Shown here piece by piece: positions 25,236-33,335 of a DNA stretch of 64,000 bases; the stretch's first letter is position 1, and every line of letters starts with the position of its first letter. The notes below the pieces were generated by a model. The model searched no databases, was not told the origin of the DNA, and saw nothing but the letters and a program-made list of their open reading frames with translations. The translations under genes and the position numbers were made by a program. Source of the DNA: Chloroflexota bacterium (GTDB lineage Bacteria > Chloroflexota > Dehalococcoidia > Lucifugimonadales > GCA-2722455); NCBI GenBank assembly GCA_002722455.1, contig PBMB01000002.1, forward strand, positions 150,928 through 214,927, written 5' to 3'.

Positions 25236-27092
25236 TTATTTTTTATCATTTCTAAGTTTTTTAACTATATTTTCCAAGTGTTCTTTTGTTACGTTTTCTG
25301 GTTGAACGACCTCACCACCAACAACATTAATCTTTGAATAAAAACGCTTAGGTATTTTAAGACCTTTTGTTTTACAGAAAAAACTGCCCCAAAGATTTTG
25401 TAATGCAACGGTATATACAGGAACTGGTGTTCTTTGTATAATATGCTCTATTCCAGATTTAAAAACATTCATTTCACCATCAGTAGTTAATCGACCTTCT
25501 GGAAAAATAAAGATAGCTTCTCCGTTATCTAATGCTTTTGCAATCTCGTCAAAAGCAGCGTCAAAAACTTTTTTATTTTCTTTTACTCCTGCAATTGGTA
25601 TTGCTTTTGTGTTCTTAAATATAAAATTCAATACTGGAATGTTAAAGATTTTGTAATACATAACAAATCGCATCGGTCTTGGGATCGCTGCTGATAGTAT
25701 TAGTGCGTCCATATAACTTACATGATTGCCAACGATTATTAGACCACCTTCTTTTGGTATATTAATGTTTTTCTTTCTAATTCTGTACATAAATTTAAGT
25801 ATTAAAAAAACTAAAAACCTCATGGCAAACTCAGGAACTACAGTAAAAATATAAATTCCAACAAAAACGTTTAAAATGGCAACAGAGAGAAGTAATTCTA
25901 AAATAGTAAGGTAATTTAAAGCAAAAATAGAATAAACAGCAGAGATAACCATTAATAATGAATTAACTATATTGTTTATTGCAACAACACGAGATCTTTC
26001 TTTTTCTTTTGTTCGAATTTGAATAAGAGTATATAAAGGAACAGTGTAAAAGCCACCAGACATACCAATAAAAAACATTGCTGCTAAAACACTTAATGAA
26101 CCTTCAACCGAAAAGAATTCTGAAATAGTTAATAATGTTTCTGTATTGTTTTCTGGTAATGCAAGAGTAGAGAAATACATCCATACACCACCAATTGTAA
26201 TGCCTAATGCACCAATAGGAACTAAACCTAATTCAATATCACCGTCTGTAAGTTTTTCAGATAACATTGATCCAAAACCAATACTCAAAGAAAATACTGT
26301 TAATAATAAAATAACTACACTTTCATCGCCATTTAAAAATTCTTTTGCGTACAAAGGCATTTGTGTTAAAAATATTGCACCAATAAACCAAAACCAAGAA
26401 ATCGACAAGATGGAGCGAGAGACAGAAATCTTTTGTTCTTTCATTAGTTTTATCATTTTAAATGTTTCGCTAAAAACATTATAATTAATTTTATGCTCTG
26501 GATTTGAAGCTTTTGCATTTGGTATAAATAAGCTACTAATAAAGCCTAATACAGCAAATAGGATAACACTAGTAGAAACAAGCATTGCAGTATTTTCTTC
26601 AACTTGAATAATTCCACCCGCATATATTGTTCCGAGAAGAATGGCAATGAATGTTCCTGTTTCAACTATTGCATTACCTTTTAACAATTCTTCATGTTTT
26701 AGGTGTTGTGGAATAATGCTATATTTAACAGGTCCGAATATAGCAGATTGTGTTCCCATAAGAAATAAAACAGCCATTAACCCATAAGTGAAATCAATAA
26801 TAAAAAATGTTGCACCCAGACTCATAATTAAAATCTCAAAAAACTTAATTATTTTTATTAATTTTGATTTTTCGAACTTGTCACCTATTTGACCAGCAAG
26901 AGAAGAAAATAGGAAAAATGGTAGAATAAATAGTAAAGCAGAAATGTTTACCAATAAAGCTGAATTTTCTATAGCTTGATATGTTAACATTATCATTAAA
27001 GTGTTTTTATATATATTGTCGTTAAATGCTCCTAAAAATTGAGTTAGGAAAAATGGCATAAAACGTTTTTCAATTAATAAATTAGAACTCAT
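25236..27092 (-). CDS. MFS transporter fused to a PlsC-type acyltransferase, 618 aa
   Basis: Seen: an N-terminal major-facilitator domain of about 12 helices (residues 10-420; FFLTQFLGAFNDNIYKN is typical of LplT-like members). It is fused to a PlsC acyltransferase with NHVSYMD (HX4D catalytic pair) and IFPEGRLTTDG. Known: LplT flips lysophospholipids and PlsC-type domains re-acylate them. In Aas the acyltransferase carries an AMP ligase domain, absent here. Inferred: import and re-acylation of lysophospholipids in the inner membrane, perhaps using acyl-ACP or acyl-CoA. Confidence 0.92.
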   Translation of the reverse strand: MSSNLLIEKRFMPFFLTQFLGAFNDNIYKNTLMIMLTYQAIENSALLVNISALLFILPFFLFSSLAGQIGDKFEKSKLIKIIKFFEILIMSLGATFFIIDFTYGLMAVLFLMGTQSAIFGPVKYSIIPQHLKHEELLKGNAIVETGTFIAILLGTIYAGGIIQVEENTAMLVSTSVILFAVLGFISSLFIPNAKASNPEHKINYNVFSETFKMIKLMKEQKISVSRSILSISWFWFIGAIFLTQMPLYAKEFLNGDESVVILLLTVFSLSIGFGSMLSEKLTDGDIELGLVPIGALGITIGGVWMYFSTLALPENNTETLLTISEFFSVEGSLSVLAAMFFIGMSGGFYTVPLYTLIQIRTKEKERSRVVAINNIVNSLLMVISAVYSIFALNYLTILELLLSVAILNVFVGIYIFTVVPEFAMRFLVFLILKFMYRIRKKNINIPKEGGLIIVGNHVSYMDALILSAAIPRPMRFVMYYKIFNIPVLNFIFKNTKAIPIAGVKENKKVFDAAFDEIAKALDNGEAIFIFPEGRLTTDGEMNVFKSGIEHIIQRTPVPVYTVALQNLWGSFFCKTKGLKIPKRFYSKINVVGGEVVQPENVTKEHLENIVKKLRNDKK

Positions 27093-27154
27093 CGTTATCC
27101 CTTATAATTTCGAATAATATAAATATAACATTTCATATAAAAAAAAACAATAAA

Positions 27155-27176
27155 AAAGATCTCAAAAGAGATCTTT
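27155..27176 (-). terminator. Terminator of the tail-collar gene
   Basis: AAAGATCTC/GAGATCTTT stem with an AAAA loop, 5 bases beyond the stop at 27181. Confidence 0.85.
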
Positions 27177-27180
27177 AATG

Positions 27181-27759
27181 TTATTCTGCTTTGACTATAT
27201 ACATAAGAGAAATGTTTGTAGGTCGTGTTTCATTGGCTGTTTTCACAACTCGTGAAGAGTCAAATTTATTAACCGTAGCACCTCTTGCATTTGTTCCTTC
27301 TGCTGAATTACCACTCATATTACCGTCAGCATAAAAAGCACCAGCTTGTCCATAACTCAATAGTCTGCCGTCATGACCTAATGGTATAGGCAACGTTCCT
27401 GTAATGTTCTCGATAGCCCAATCTTGATTGCTTAATAAGTTTCGACCACTGTCTAAACCAGCACCATTATCCCATCCACGAACAAATTGACCACGTAAAT
27501 CAGGTAGTTTAGCTCCATATATAGTAGTAAGCTCTGGATATCCCGAAGTAGATTGTCCATTCATTTCAAGCCATCCTGCTGGTGGAGTGGCTGCTCCCCA
27601 CATAACTACTGCTCCAATTGGCGAATCAAATGTAGCTTCTGGTGCAGAAGTGTATTTTACACTGTCGGAGTCGATAACGCTAACATATTCTGCAGATACA
27701 AATCCTGCACTTAATATTAATGCAGCAATAATTCCTTTTCCATTAATTTTAATTTCCAT
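27181..27759 (-). CDS. Secreted protein with phage tail-collar-like domain, 192 aa
   Basis: Seen: a signal peptide (GKGIIAALILSAGFVSA, residues 7-23). The tail-collar signature follows: SPIGAVVMWGAATPPAGWLE (46-65), LPDLRGQFVRGWDNG (85-99) and RPTNISLMYIVKAE at the C-terminus. Known: collar domains form trimeric tips of phage tail fibres and occur in adhesin-like proteins. A cleavable signal peptide is unexpected for a phage tail part and suggests export and a surface role (inference). No other phage gene is adjacent, and the gene stands alone. Confidence 0.85.
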   Translation of the reverse strand: MEIKINGKGIIAALILSAGFVSAEYVSVIDSDSVKYTSAPEATFDSPIGAVVMWGAATPPAGWLEMNGQSTSGYPELTTIYGAKLPDLRGQFVRGWDNGAGLDSGRNLLSNQDWAIENITGTLPIPLGHDGRLLSYGQAGAFYADGNMSGNSAEGTNARGATVNKFDSSRVVKTANETRPTNISLMYIVKAE

Positions 27760-27826
27760 TATGACAAATCCTTTATTTTTTATTACTTTTTCATTTTTAT
27801 CATATAAGAAATAAAGATCAAAAAAA

Positions 27827-27849
27827 AAGACCTCAAAGATTGAGATCCT
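27827..27849 (-). terminator. Terminator of smpB
   Basis: Imperfect GACCTCAA/TTGAGATC stem with an A-run to the left (T-run on the minus strand). Confidence 0.65.
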
Positions 27850-27868
27850 ATAAATAAGATTTTATAAT

Positions 27869-28348
27869 TTAAAGTCTAATATTTTTCATTGCTCTTTGAG
27901 CTTCAATTTTACCTTCACGCTCTTGAACAGTCTTTCTCTTATCAACAGTGTTTTTACCACGAGACAGTGAAATTTTAGCTTTAACGTATTGTCCTTGCCA
28001 AAAAAGTGCATGAAGAATTGCAGTGAATCCTTTTTGTTCTTTAGCACCACGAATCTTGTCAATTTCTTTTTTGTTAAGCAACAATTTCACACTTGCATTA
28101 GAATCACGAAACTCATGAGTGTTAGCTTGCTCTAGTGGAGTGATAGACATACCTGATATCCAAGCTTCATTGTTTCTATCAATAATAATATGTGGATTAT
28201 TGGCTAATGAAACACGTTTTTGTCTTAATGACTTTACTTGCCATCCTTTAAGAACAACACCTGCAATAAACTCTTCTTTGGTTTCATAATCGTAGTTTGC
28301 TTTTTTATTTTTAGCAATGGTGTTATCATTTTTTTTATTGTTTTTCAT
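27869..28348 (-). CDS. smpB: SsrA-binding protein SmpB
   Basis: 159 aa, typical length. Seen: the IAKNKKANYDY start motif, FIAGVVLKGWQVKSLRQKRVSL, ISPL-type ITPLEQANTHEF, KLLLNKKEI and the basic tail SRGKNTVDKRKTVQEREGKIEAQRAMKN. Known: SmpB binds the tRNA-like domain of tmRNA and places its tail in the empty mRNA channel for trans-translation. Its partner RNA gene, ssrA, is in this window at about 35.74-36.01 kb. It appears to be transcribed alone. Confidence 0.97.
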   Translation of the reverse strand: MKNNKKNDNTIAKNKKANYDYETKEEFIAGVVLKGWQVKSLRQKRVSLANNPHIIIDRNNEAWISGMSITPLEQANTHEFRDSNASVKLLLNKKEIDKIRGAKEQKGFTAILHALFWQGQYVKAKISLSRGKNTVDKRKTVQEREGKIEAQRAMKNIRL

Positions 28349-28412
28349 TTTGATTCTCTTAATTCCTTAATAATTTAGACTATTATATCATAAAAAGAAT
28401 AAGAAAAACAAG

Positions 28413-28763
28413 TTATTTGTTTTTCTTTTTGTCTTCTATTCTTTTATCTTTGATTGTCTTTAATATGAAATCCATTAAATTGTAATATTCAATTTTATCA
28501 CTTAAAGTAATTTTACCTAAGATATAATGATCTTTATCTGATTTTTCTAAAACATTTTTTAGTAATTCATTATTTTTAATCCTTTCGAAAAGTGGATATT
28601 CTCTCATAGATTCAACAATTTCAGAAATAGGATTTTTAACTTCTAATGCTCTAATTCTTTGTTTTTCGTGTAATAGTGCTTTTTTAGAAACAGGCAAAAA
28701 AGTTGCGTTTTTACGTTTTTCTTTTATTGAATTAATAATAAAAGTATTAAATTCTTTATTCAT
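28413..28763 (-). CDS. Hypothetical protein, 116 aa
   Basis: Basic, helical, soluble, starting MNKEFNTFIINSIKEKRKNATF and ending KDKRIEDKKKNK. An AGGAGG ribosome site is close to consensus. It lies 10 bases downstream of the 91-aa gene, so they form a two-gene operon. I do not recognise the family. Confidence 0.6.
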   Translation of the reverse strand: MNKEFNTFIINSIKEKRKNATFLPVSKKALLHEKQRIRALEVKNPISEIVESMREYPLFERIKNNELLKNVLEKSDKDHYILGKITLSDKIEYYNLMDFILKTIKDKRIEDKKKNK

Positions 28764-28773
28764 AAATCCTCCT

Positions 28774-29049
28774 TTAAACAGTAAAGCCGTCTCTGTATTT
28801 AAAAGAATTCCTGAATCTCATATAGTCAATTTCGTCCCAACGTTTCTGCTTAAGACATTTTTTACCAGAGATAGATAATTGATAAGAAAAATCTTGTGGT
28901 GAAACTTTTTCTAATCTTTCTTCTTGTCCAGAATGGGAATTATAAATAGCAACTTTGGAATTTAAAAGGCTATTTAGTTTTATTAAAAAAGATCGCAATT
29001 CATTTTTAAGTTCTTCATGCTTTAGAATACTTTTTTCAGCTTCTGTCAT
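28774..29049 (-). CDS. Hypothetical protein, 91 aa
   Basis: First gene of a two-gene operon. Charged helical N-terminus (MTEAEKSILKHEELKNELRSFLIK), then a likely beta segment and the tail RFRNSFKYRDGFTV. It has no signal sequence. AAGGAAG lies before the ATG. The family is unknown. Confidence 0.6.
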   Translation of the reverse strand: MTEAEKSILKHEELKNELRSFLIKLNSLLNSKVAIYNSHSGQEERLEKVSPQDFSYQLSISGKKCLKQKRWDEIDYMRFRNSFKYRDGFTV

Positions 29050-29161
29050 TAAATGGCTTCCTTTGTTGTTCTAATTAAGGATTGTATATTTTTTTTAAAT
29101 AAAAATCAAGAAAAGTTCAATCTTTTTTTTTATTATTTAGAATAAGAATATTTTAAATAAT

Positions 29162-29192
29162 AAAAAAACGACATTATTTAATGTCGTTTTTT
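29162..29192 (-). terminator. Terminator of the 83-aa lipoprotein gene
   Basis: AAACGACAT/ATGTCGTTT stem with A/T-runs just beyond the stop at 29203. Confidence 0.85.
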
Positions 29193-29202
29193 TTGATTAA
29201 GA

Positions 29203-29454
29203 TTAGTTCCTAAAATACATAGGGTTTTTAAGTTTACAAATTTCTGCTGAAAGCTTCATTTTTTCACTTTGTGAGGCATCTGCTGTTAATGTGATTGCAT
29301 CACTCATAACTGCATTGAAACCTGAATCTAAAATACCTAATACTGCACTTTGGCAATCTTTGACTTCAAAATCTGCTTGTTTTTCTTCTTCTGATTGACA
29401 ACCAGTAAGCAAAAGTAAAGCAGGAGCAGCCAATAAAATTAATTTTTTACTCAT
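29203..29454 (-). CDS. Small predicted lipoprotein, 83 aa
   Basis: Signal MSKKLILLAAPALLLLTGC with a lipobox LTGC (Cys19), then a Glu-rich linker. Three further Cys-containing segments follow (VKDCQSAV, AEICKLKN). Gln at +2 favours outer-membrane sorting. The mature part is about 64 residues and helical. I do not recognise the family. Confidence 0.7.
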   Translation of the reverse strand: MSKKLILLAAPALLLLTGCQSEEEKQADFEVKDCQSAVLGILDSGFNAVMSDAITLTADASQSEKMKLSAEICKLKNPMYFRN

Positions 29455-29610
29455 AATATTATCCCTTTTTAATCCTTCTTAAAACAATATAATATTTTTT
29501 TAAAAAAAATCAAAAATTGGTAACTTCATAAATATAAAAAACTTTGGTATTTTTTTTATTTTACGATTTTTTTTAAAATAAATAATATCAAAATATAAAT
29601 ATTATTTTTC

Positions 29611-30411
29611 TTAATTTGGCATATTATTGTCATAATAAATACTCAAACATTTGTCGAATTCTTCTTTAAATTGATCGAAAATGTAAAATTGAATCTCTTT
29701 TTTATCTGTATATGAAATTACTTTATTTTTGAATGAATTGAAATCGTCTAATATCAAATAAGCGTCTTCGTCATTACAATGAGAACGCAATATATAAATA
29801 GAAGGTCTTAAATCTTTCTTTATAAAAGAATCAGCATCTTTTTGTGCTTTTATCATTGCTTCTTCTTGTTCTTTTTGAAGAGCAATTTCTTTTTCTGCTG
29901 CTATTCTTTCCTTTTTGCGTTGTTTTTCTAATTCAATATTTTTTTGTTTTTCAAGTTCTTTTTGTTTTTTTATTTTTTCTTGCTTTTCAAATTCTTTTTG
30001 TTTTTTTATTTTTTCTTGTTTTTCAAGTTCTAATTGTTTTTTTTCAAAGTTGTCTTTAATTTCTTTTTGTCTTGTTTTTTCTTTTTTAATTTTTTTATTT
30101 TTTTCTTTCAGTAATTCTTTTTCATATTCTTCAATCTTCTTTTTAAGGTTTTGATAATTTAAATATTCTGAATGTGCAAGTTTTCCTTCTTCTCTGTTTC
30201 TTTTTAATGCTTCCATTAAATTCTTATCGCTTTCTATTTCATTTAATAGTTTTTTATTGTCTTCATAAGTATTTAAATGTTCTATGGAATACTCAAAATC
30301 AGAATCAAAATAAGTTTTTAATGTATAGGTGTCTTTTGCCATTTCAGTCAATGCACAACCAGAGAATAAAGTACATATTGCGATTGAAATAATTGTTTTT
30401 TTAATAGACAT
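29611..30411 (-). CDS. Lipoprotein with long coiled coil, 266 aa
   Basis: Signal MSIKKTIISIAICTLFSGC with a lipobox FSGC (Cys19). From about residue 95 to 195 the chain is an almost uninterrupted Lys/Glu/Gln coiled coil containing a 12-residue repeat (KQEKIKKQKEFE), reflected in a 36-bp DNA repeat. A C-terminal domain of about 70 residues has two Cys (SHCNDED, DKCLSIY) that may pair. Known: such architectures are used as periplasmic spacers or scaffolds. No specific function is seen. Confidence 0.7.
   Translation of the reverse strand: MSIKKTIISIAICTLFSGCALTEMAKDTYTLKTYFDSDFEYSIEHLNTYEDNKKLLNEIESDKNLMEALKRNREEGKLAHSEYLNYQNLKKKIEEYEKELLKEKNKKIKKEKTRQKEIKDNFEKKQLELEKQEKIKKQKEFEKQEKIKKQKELEKQKNIELEKQRKKERIAAEKEIALQKEQEEAMIKAQKDADSFIKKDLRPSIYILRSHCNDEDAYLILDDFNSFKNKVISYTDKKEIQFYIFDQFKEEFDKCLSIYYDNNMPN
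29951..30036. repeat. 36-bp tandem repeat inside the coiled-coil lipoprotein gene
   Basis: Two nearly identical 36-bp units plus a partial third, each encoding KQEKIKKQKE(F/L)E on the minus strand. Confidence 0.75.
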
Positions 30412-30427
30412 AAATATTCTCCAAAAA

Positions 30428-30452
30428 AAAGCCTCTATATTATAGAGGCTTT
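30428..30452 (-). terminator. Terminator of hpf
   Basis: AAAGCCTCTATA/TATAGAGGCTTT inverted repeat with A/T flanks, beyond the stop at 30474. Confidence 0.85.
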
Positions 30453-30473
30453 AATACCAAAATAAGTCACATC

Positions 30474-30809
30474 TTATTCTTCTTGCATTCTTTTGTCAAT
30501 ACCGCTTCTTACTTGTTTTTTATCTTTCAACTTACGAAGCTGACGTTCTGCTTTGTCTGCAAGTGTTGTAAGAACCTTATACATGTCTTTACCATCTTCT
30601 TCAATATGGATAGGTGAACCAACAACAGGAACTTTTACTGAAGCTGATTTAAGGTGGGAATGGTGTTGATTAACTGAGATTCTAACTTCAACATTACCAG
30701 TGATATGGTCTTCAAAATGTTCTAACACTTTAGAGAATTGATCCTCAACGTGATCTTTAATTGAATCTGTAACTTCTACGTGGATGCCTTGAACAGTAAC
30801 TTTAGTCAT
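30474..30809 (-). CDS. hpf: Ribosome hibernation promoting factor (short HPF/RaiA family)
   Basis: 111 aa. Seen: the family core VTVQGIHVEVTDSIKDHVEDQFSKV, then VEVRISVNQHHSHLKSASVKVPV and IHIEEDGKDMYKVLTTLADKAERQLRKLKDK. Known: it binds the 30S decoding region in stationary phase and, in the short form, promotes 100S dimers. No long C-terminal dimer domain is present. AGAGG precedes the ATG. It is transcribed alone rather than after rpoN. Confidence 0.95.
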   Translation of the reverse strand: MTKVTVQGIHVEVTDSIKDHVEDQFSKVLEHFEDHITGNVEVRISVNQHHSHLKSASVKVPVVGSPIHIEEDGKDMYKVLTTLADKAERQLRKLKDKKQVRSGIDKRMQEE

Positions 30810-30926
30810 ATAGATTACCTCTCTTTTAATTGTTACGTTAATTTATTTGCTTATATTATCATTAAGTCGTCTTTAAGTCAAAGTGTTTTATAACATATTT
30901 AAGATAAAAAAATTGATTAAAATCAA

Positions 30927-31346
30927 TTATTGAAAAGACATGAGTATTTTATCGTCAGATAAACTTTCAATGATCTTGAATCCATTATTTTCATAAAAAT
31001 AAATAGAATAAAATTCATTATTAAAAACCTGAGCAACAAGATAGATTTGTTTTATATCTTTTTCTTTTGCTATTTCTTTTACTTTATCTAAAAAAGAACG
31101 ACCTAGTCCTTTTCTTCTTTCTTTTTCTTGAATAAAAATATTTTCGACAATAAGAATTTTATTGTCTATTTGTAAATGTTTAAAAAATTCTAAATCTTGA
31201 TATGATATTTGATAGTCCAGTAATATATGTTGCAAAAGACCATTATATCCAGAATGTAAAATTGAATATTCTACAATAGAACTGTTTTCATTAATGATTT
31301 TATTTTTTTCTAAAACATAATCGTCAAATAAAATATCAGTAAACAA
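30927..31346 (-). CDS. GNAT-family N-acetyltransferase, 139 aa
   Basis: Seen: acetyl-CoA motif QEKERRKGLGRSFLDKVKEIA (R-x-x-G-x-G form, about residues 72-92), then IYLVAQVFNNEFYSIYFYENNGFKII, the motif B helix. The start is TTG at 31346 with AGAGG upstream, inside the end of the preceding gene. The pair (stop at 31352, TTG at 31346) is thus closely coupled. The substrate is unknown. Confidence 0.75.
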   Translation of the reverse strand: MFTDILFDDYVLEKNKIINENSSIVEYSILHSGYNGLLQHILLDYQISYQDLEFFKHLQIDNKILIVENIFIQEKERRKGLGRSFLDKVKEIAKEKDIKQIYLVAQVFNNEFYSIYFYENNGFKIIESLSDDKILMSFQ

Positions 31347-31351
31347 TGTTT

Positions 31352-31621
31352 TTATAACCTCTTTTTAAAAAATGATTTGATTTTATATGAAATAGAATGA
31401 GTTTTTTTTTCGGCTTTATTTTTTAACTTTAAAATATCTTGCCTTATTTCTTCTAATTCTTTCTTGGATTCTTTATATTGTCGAATTGCAACATTGAATC
31501 CATTTTTTGTTTTTCTCATATACTCAACAAAAATATTTGGATAATTTTTTATTATTGAGTAAGCTTCTTGTTCATTTTTAAATATAAATACGCTCAAACT
31601 GGGCGAAGGTTCGGAATTCAT
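31352..31621 (-). CDS. Hypothetical protein, 89 aa
   Basis: I start at the ATG ending at 31621 (MNSEPSPSLSVFIF), because AAGGAG lies about 11 bases upstream; the longer frame to 31669 lacks a site. A small alpha/beta N-terminal half is followed by a basic, helical tail (KKELEEIRQDILKLKNKAEKK). It is the first gene of a pair with the GNAT gene. I do not recognise the family. Confidence 0.55.
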   Translation of the reverse strand: MNSEPSPSLSVFIFKNEQEAYSIIKNYPNIFVEYMRKTKNGFNVAIRQYKESKKELEEIRQDILKLKNKAEKKTHSISYKIKSFFKKRL

Positions 31622-31692
31622 TATTGTTTTTTTCTCCTTCAATGTGAAAACTAATCTTGAGATTAACATAAAGTAGAAAAAAAATCAAATAT

Positions 31693-31722
31693 AAAGCCCT
31701 GTTTAGAAAACAAGGCTTTTTA
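31693..31722 (-). terminator. Terminator of the XRE regulator gene
   Basis: AAAGCC..TGTTT/AACA.AGGCTTTTT imperfect stem with A/T flanks, beyond the stop at 31741. Confidence 0.7.
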
Positions 31723-31740
31723 ATTAATTATTTTTAAATA

Positions 31741-32091
31741 TTAAGCAGCATTGTTATTCTGGATTTCTTCAATGAATTTTTTAGTGCCAGATTTCATATT
31801 ACGAAGTGGTTTACTTTGAATATTAGCACTCAACTCTATACGAGCACAGAAGCCAATTAGTTTATCAACAGTAAATGAATCAACTCTACCATTAAGAATG
31901 TTACTTACACGAGGTTGGGAAGAGCCAATAAGGTCTGCAAAGATCTCTTGGGTAATTCGATATTCTTTTTTCCAGTTTTTGAATGTTTGAGCAATATCTT
32001 CAGCTAATTGTTTTTTATGTTGGTCAACAACTTTCTTTTCAATTGCAGACATTTCTTGGTCTAAAAGTTCTTTTGCGTTTAAATCTGACAT
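31741..32091 (-). CDS. XRE/HigA-like helix-turn-helix regulator, 116 aa
   Basis: I start at the ATG ending at 32091 (MSDLNAKELLDQEM), preceded by AAGGAG. Seen: an HTH at about residues 52-80 (ITQEIFADLIGSSQPRVSNILNGRVDSFTVDKLIGFCARI), matching the XRE_2 type (YlzM/HigA-like) regulators. A coiled N-terminal helix precedes it. Known: this group includes antitoxins such as HigA, but no toxin gene is adjacent. DNA target unknown. Confidence 0.85.
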   Translation of the reverse strand: MSDLNAKELLDQEMSAIEKKVVDQHKKQLAEDIAQTFKNWKKEYRITQEIFADLIGSSQPRVSNILNGRVDSFTVDKLIGFCARIELSANIQSKPLRNMKSGTKKFIEEIQNNNAA

Positions 32092-32207
32092 AAATTTCTC
32101 CTTAGTGTCTTTAATTAAGTCAGAGTATACTAACACGTAAATAAAAAAAATACAAGCAAAAACATATAATTTTTTTTGATGAAATGCACATTTTTTTATA
32201 AAAAAAG

Positions 32208-32225
32208 AAATAGCTTTCGCTATTT
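32208..32225 (-). terminator. Terminator of the nuclease gene
   Basis: AAATAGC/GCTATTT stem with a GAAA tetraloop on the minus strand and a long T-run. It overlaps the last codons. Confidence 0.85.
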
Positions 32226-32723
32226 CCTATATTGTGAATCTAAATAAGGATGTTTTCCATATTTTGTAATATATTTGGAATAACCATTTTGTATAAGATT
32301 TAAACCAAGGTCTTGACCATTATATGAAACAGAACAAATAACTCTTCCATAATAGCCATGATCCCAACAATTAAAAGAGACTTTCTTCTTCTCTATGAGA
32401 CGTTTTACATATACGCTTGCATTTTTACCTTCTTGGCTATTTCTACTTGCGTCAGGGTGCTTTGACTCTGCCGTATCCGTATTTGCTAATCTAACTCTGA
32501 AACTTTTATACTTATCTTTTAAATATTTTTGTTCTTTGCGATTAGAACTAGATTTTAATTTATTATAAACATTTTGATTGTCTATGTTTATTTCATATGT
32601 ATCACCGTCAATAACACGATAAACATAACCAGTTCCTTGAATATTATTCTGTAAACTTAGATCTGAAGCGAATACGTTAGCAGATATAAGTATGGAAAAT
32701 AAAATTGATATATTTTTTTTCAT
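32220..32723 (-). CDS. Secreted staphylococcal-nuclease-like protein, 167 aa
   Basis: Seen: a signal peptide (cleavage likely after VFA, residue 19). SNase core: YRVIDGDTYEI (Asp41), FRVRLANTDTAE (Arg78, Asp83, Glu86) and HGYYGRVICSVSYNGQDLGLNLIQNGYSKY (Arg127). These match the calcium-binding and catalytic residues of thermonuclease. Two Cys (FNCWDH, VICSV) may form a disulfide. Known: SNase cleaves DNA and RNA to 3'-phosphates. Likely periplasmic or secreted, for nutrient recovery. It ends with TAG in a terminator hairpin. Confidence 0.92.
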   Translation of the reverse strand: MKKNISILFSILISANVFASDLSLQNNIQGTGYVYRVIDGDTYEINIDNQNVYNKLKSSSNRKEQKYLKDKYKSFRVRLANTDTAESKHPDASRNSQEGKNASVYVKRLIEKKKVSFNCWDHGYYGRVICSVSYNGQDLGLNLIQNGYSKYITKYGKHPYLDSQYRK

Positions 32724-32773
32724 ACAACGTCCTTGTTTTATTGTTACAAAATTAATTATATCATAAAAATAAA

Positions 32774-32795
32774 AAAGTGCTCAATTGAGCACTTT
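32774..32795 (-). terminator. Terminator of the 33-34 kb gene pair
   Basis: AAAGTGCTCAATTGAGCACTTT is a perfect palindrome with A/T flanks; it overlaps the end of the gene stopping at 32781. Confidence 0.85.
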
Positions 32796-33275
32796 ATTTA
32801 AAAAAGGATTGTATCCTCTAATATTAATTTCATTTAAGAAAAAAACTTTTTCATCTTTTATGTAAAAGAAATATCCAACACAATCATACATAAAATTTTT
32901 AATTAAAGAAACTTGATATAATTGTTCTTCTTTGAATTTTTTTGGAGAAATACTTTCAAAAAAGCAGTAATCCATTTCTTTTAAAGATTCATAAAAAGTA
33001 TTTTCAATTTCAATAAGGTTATTGTATTTTTCCTCTACTTCTTTAATGGAGTTTTTTTGATGATAATCAGGTTTGTCAATTAAAAAGAAATCATTAGAAT
33101 TTTCCCAAAAAACAGAAACTTCACCAACTAAAATATCATTAATATCTTTATTGGATAAAATAGATTTATCAAAATTTTCTCTAATATAAATAAACCCTTT
33201 AAACATTTGATTATCAGAAAAAAGTTTCTTACCTTTTTCTAATATATCATAAGGGAGTAAATTTTTCTCTTTCAT
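32781..33275 (-). CDS. Hypothetical protein, 164 aa
   Basis: The frame is open to a TTG at 33335, but that TTG forms the -35 box of a good promoter (33335-33307). I therefore start at the ATG ending at 33275 (MKEKNLLPYDILEKG), with GAAGG about 10 bases upstream. Soluble alpha/beta protein with several aromatic residues and two Cys. No family recognised. It lies directly after the 295-aa gene and so may be transcribed both with it and on its own. Confidence 0.6.
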   Translation of the reverse strand: MKEKNLLPYDILEKGKKLFSDNQMFKGFIYIRENFDKSILSNKDINDILVGEVSVFWENSNDFFLIDKPDYHQKNSIKEVEEKYNNLIEIENTFYESLKEMDYCFFESISPKKFKEEQLYQVSLIKNFMYDCVGYFFYIKDEKVFFLNEINIRGYNPFLNKVLN

Positions 33276-33306
33276 TTTTAATAAGCCTTCTGTAATTAAG
33301 AGTCTT

Positions 33307-33335
33307 ATTATATCAACAAGGATATTTAATTTCAA
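33307..33335 (-). promoter_or_regulatory. Internal promoter before the 164-aa gene
   Basis: Minus strand TTGAAA (33335-33330), a 17-base spacer and TATAAT (33312-33307), directly after the stop codon of the upstream gene. Confidence 0.65.

Noticed and set aside
29844..30154. Plus-strand Phe/Leu/Ser-rich open frames
   Set aside because: They are antisense shadows of the Lys/Glu coiled coil in the lipoprotein gene.
32781..33335. TTG start at 33335 for the 164-aa gene
   Set aside because: That TTG is part of the -35 hexamer of a well-spaced promoter and has no ribosome site; the ATG at 33275 fits better.
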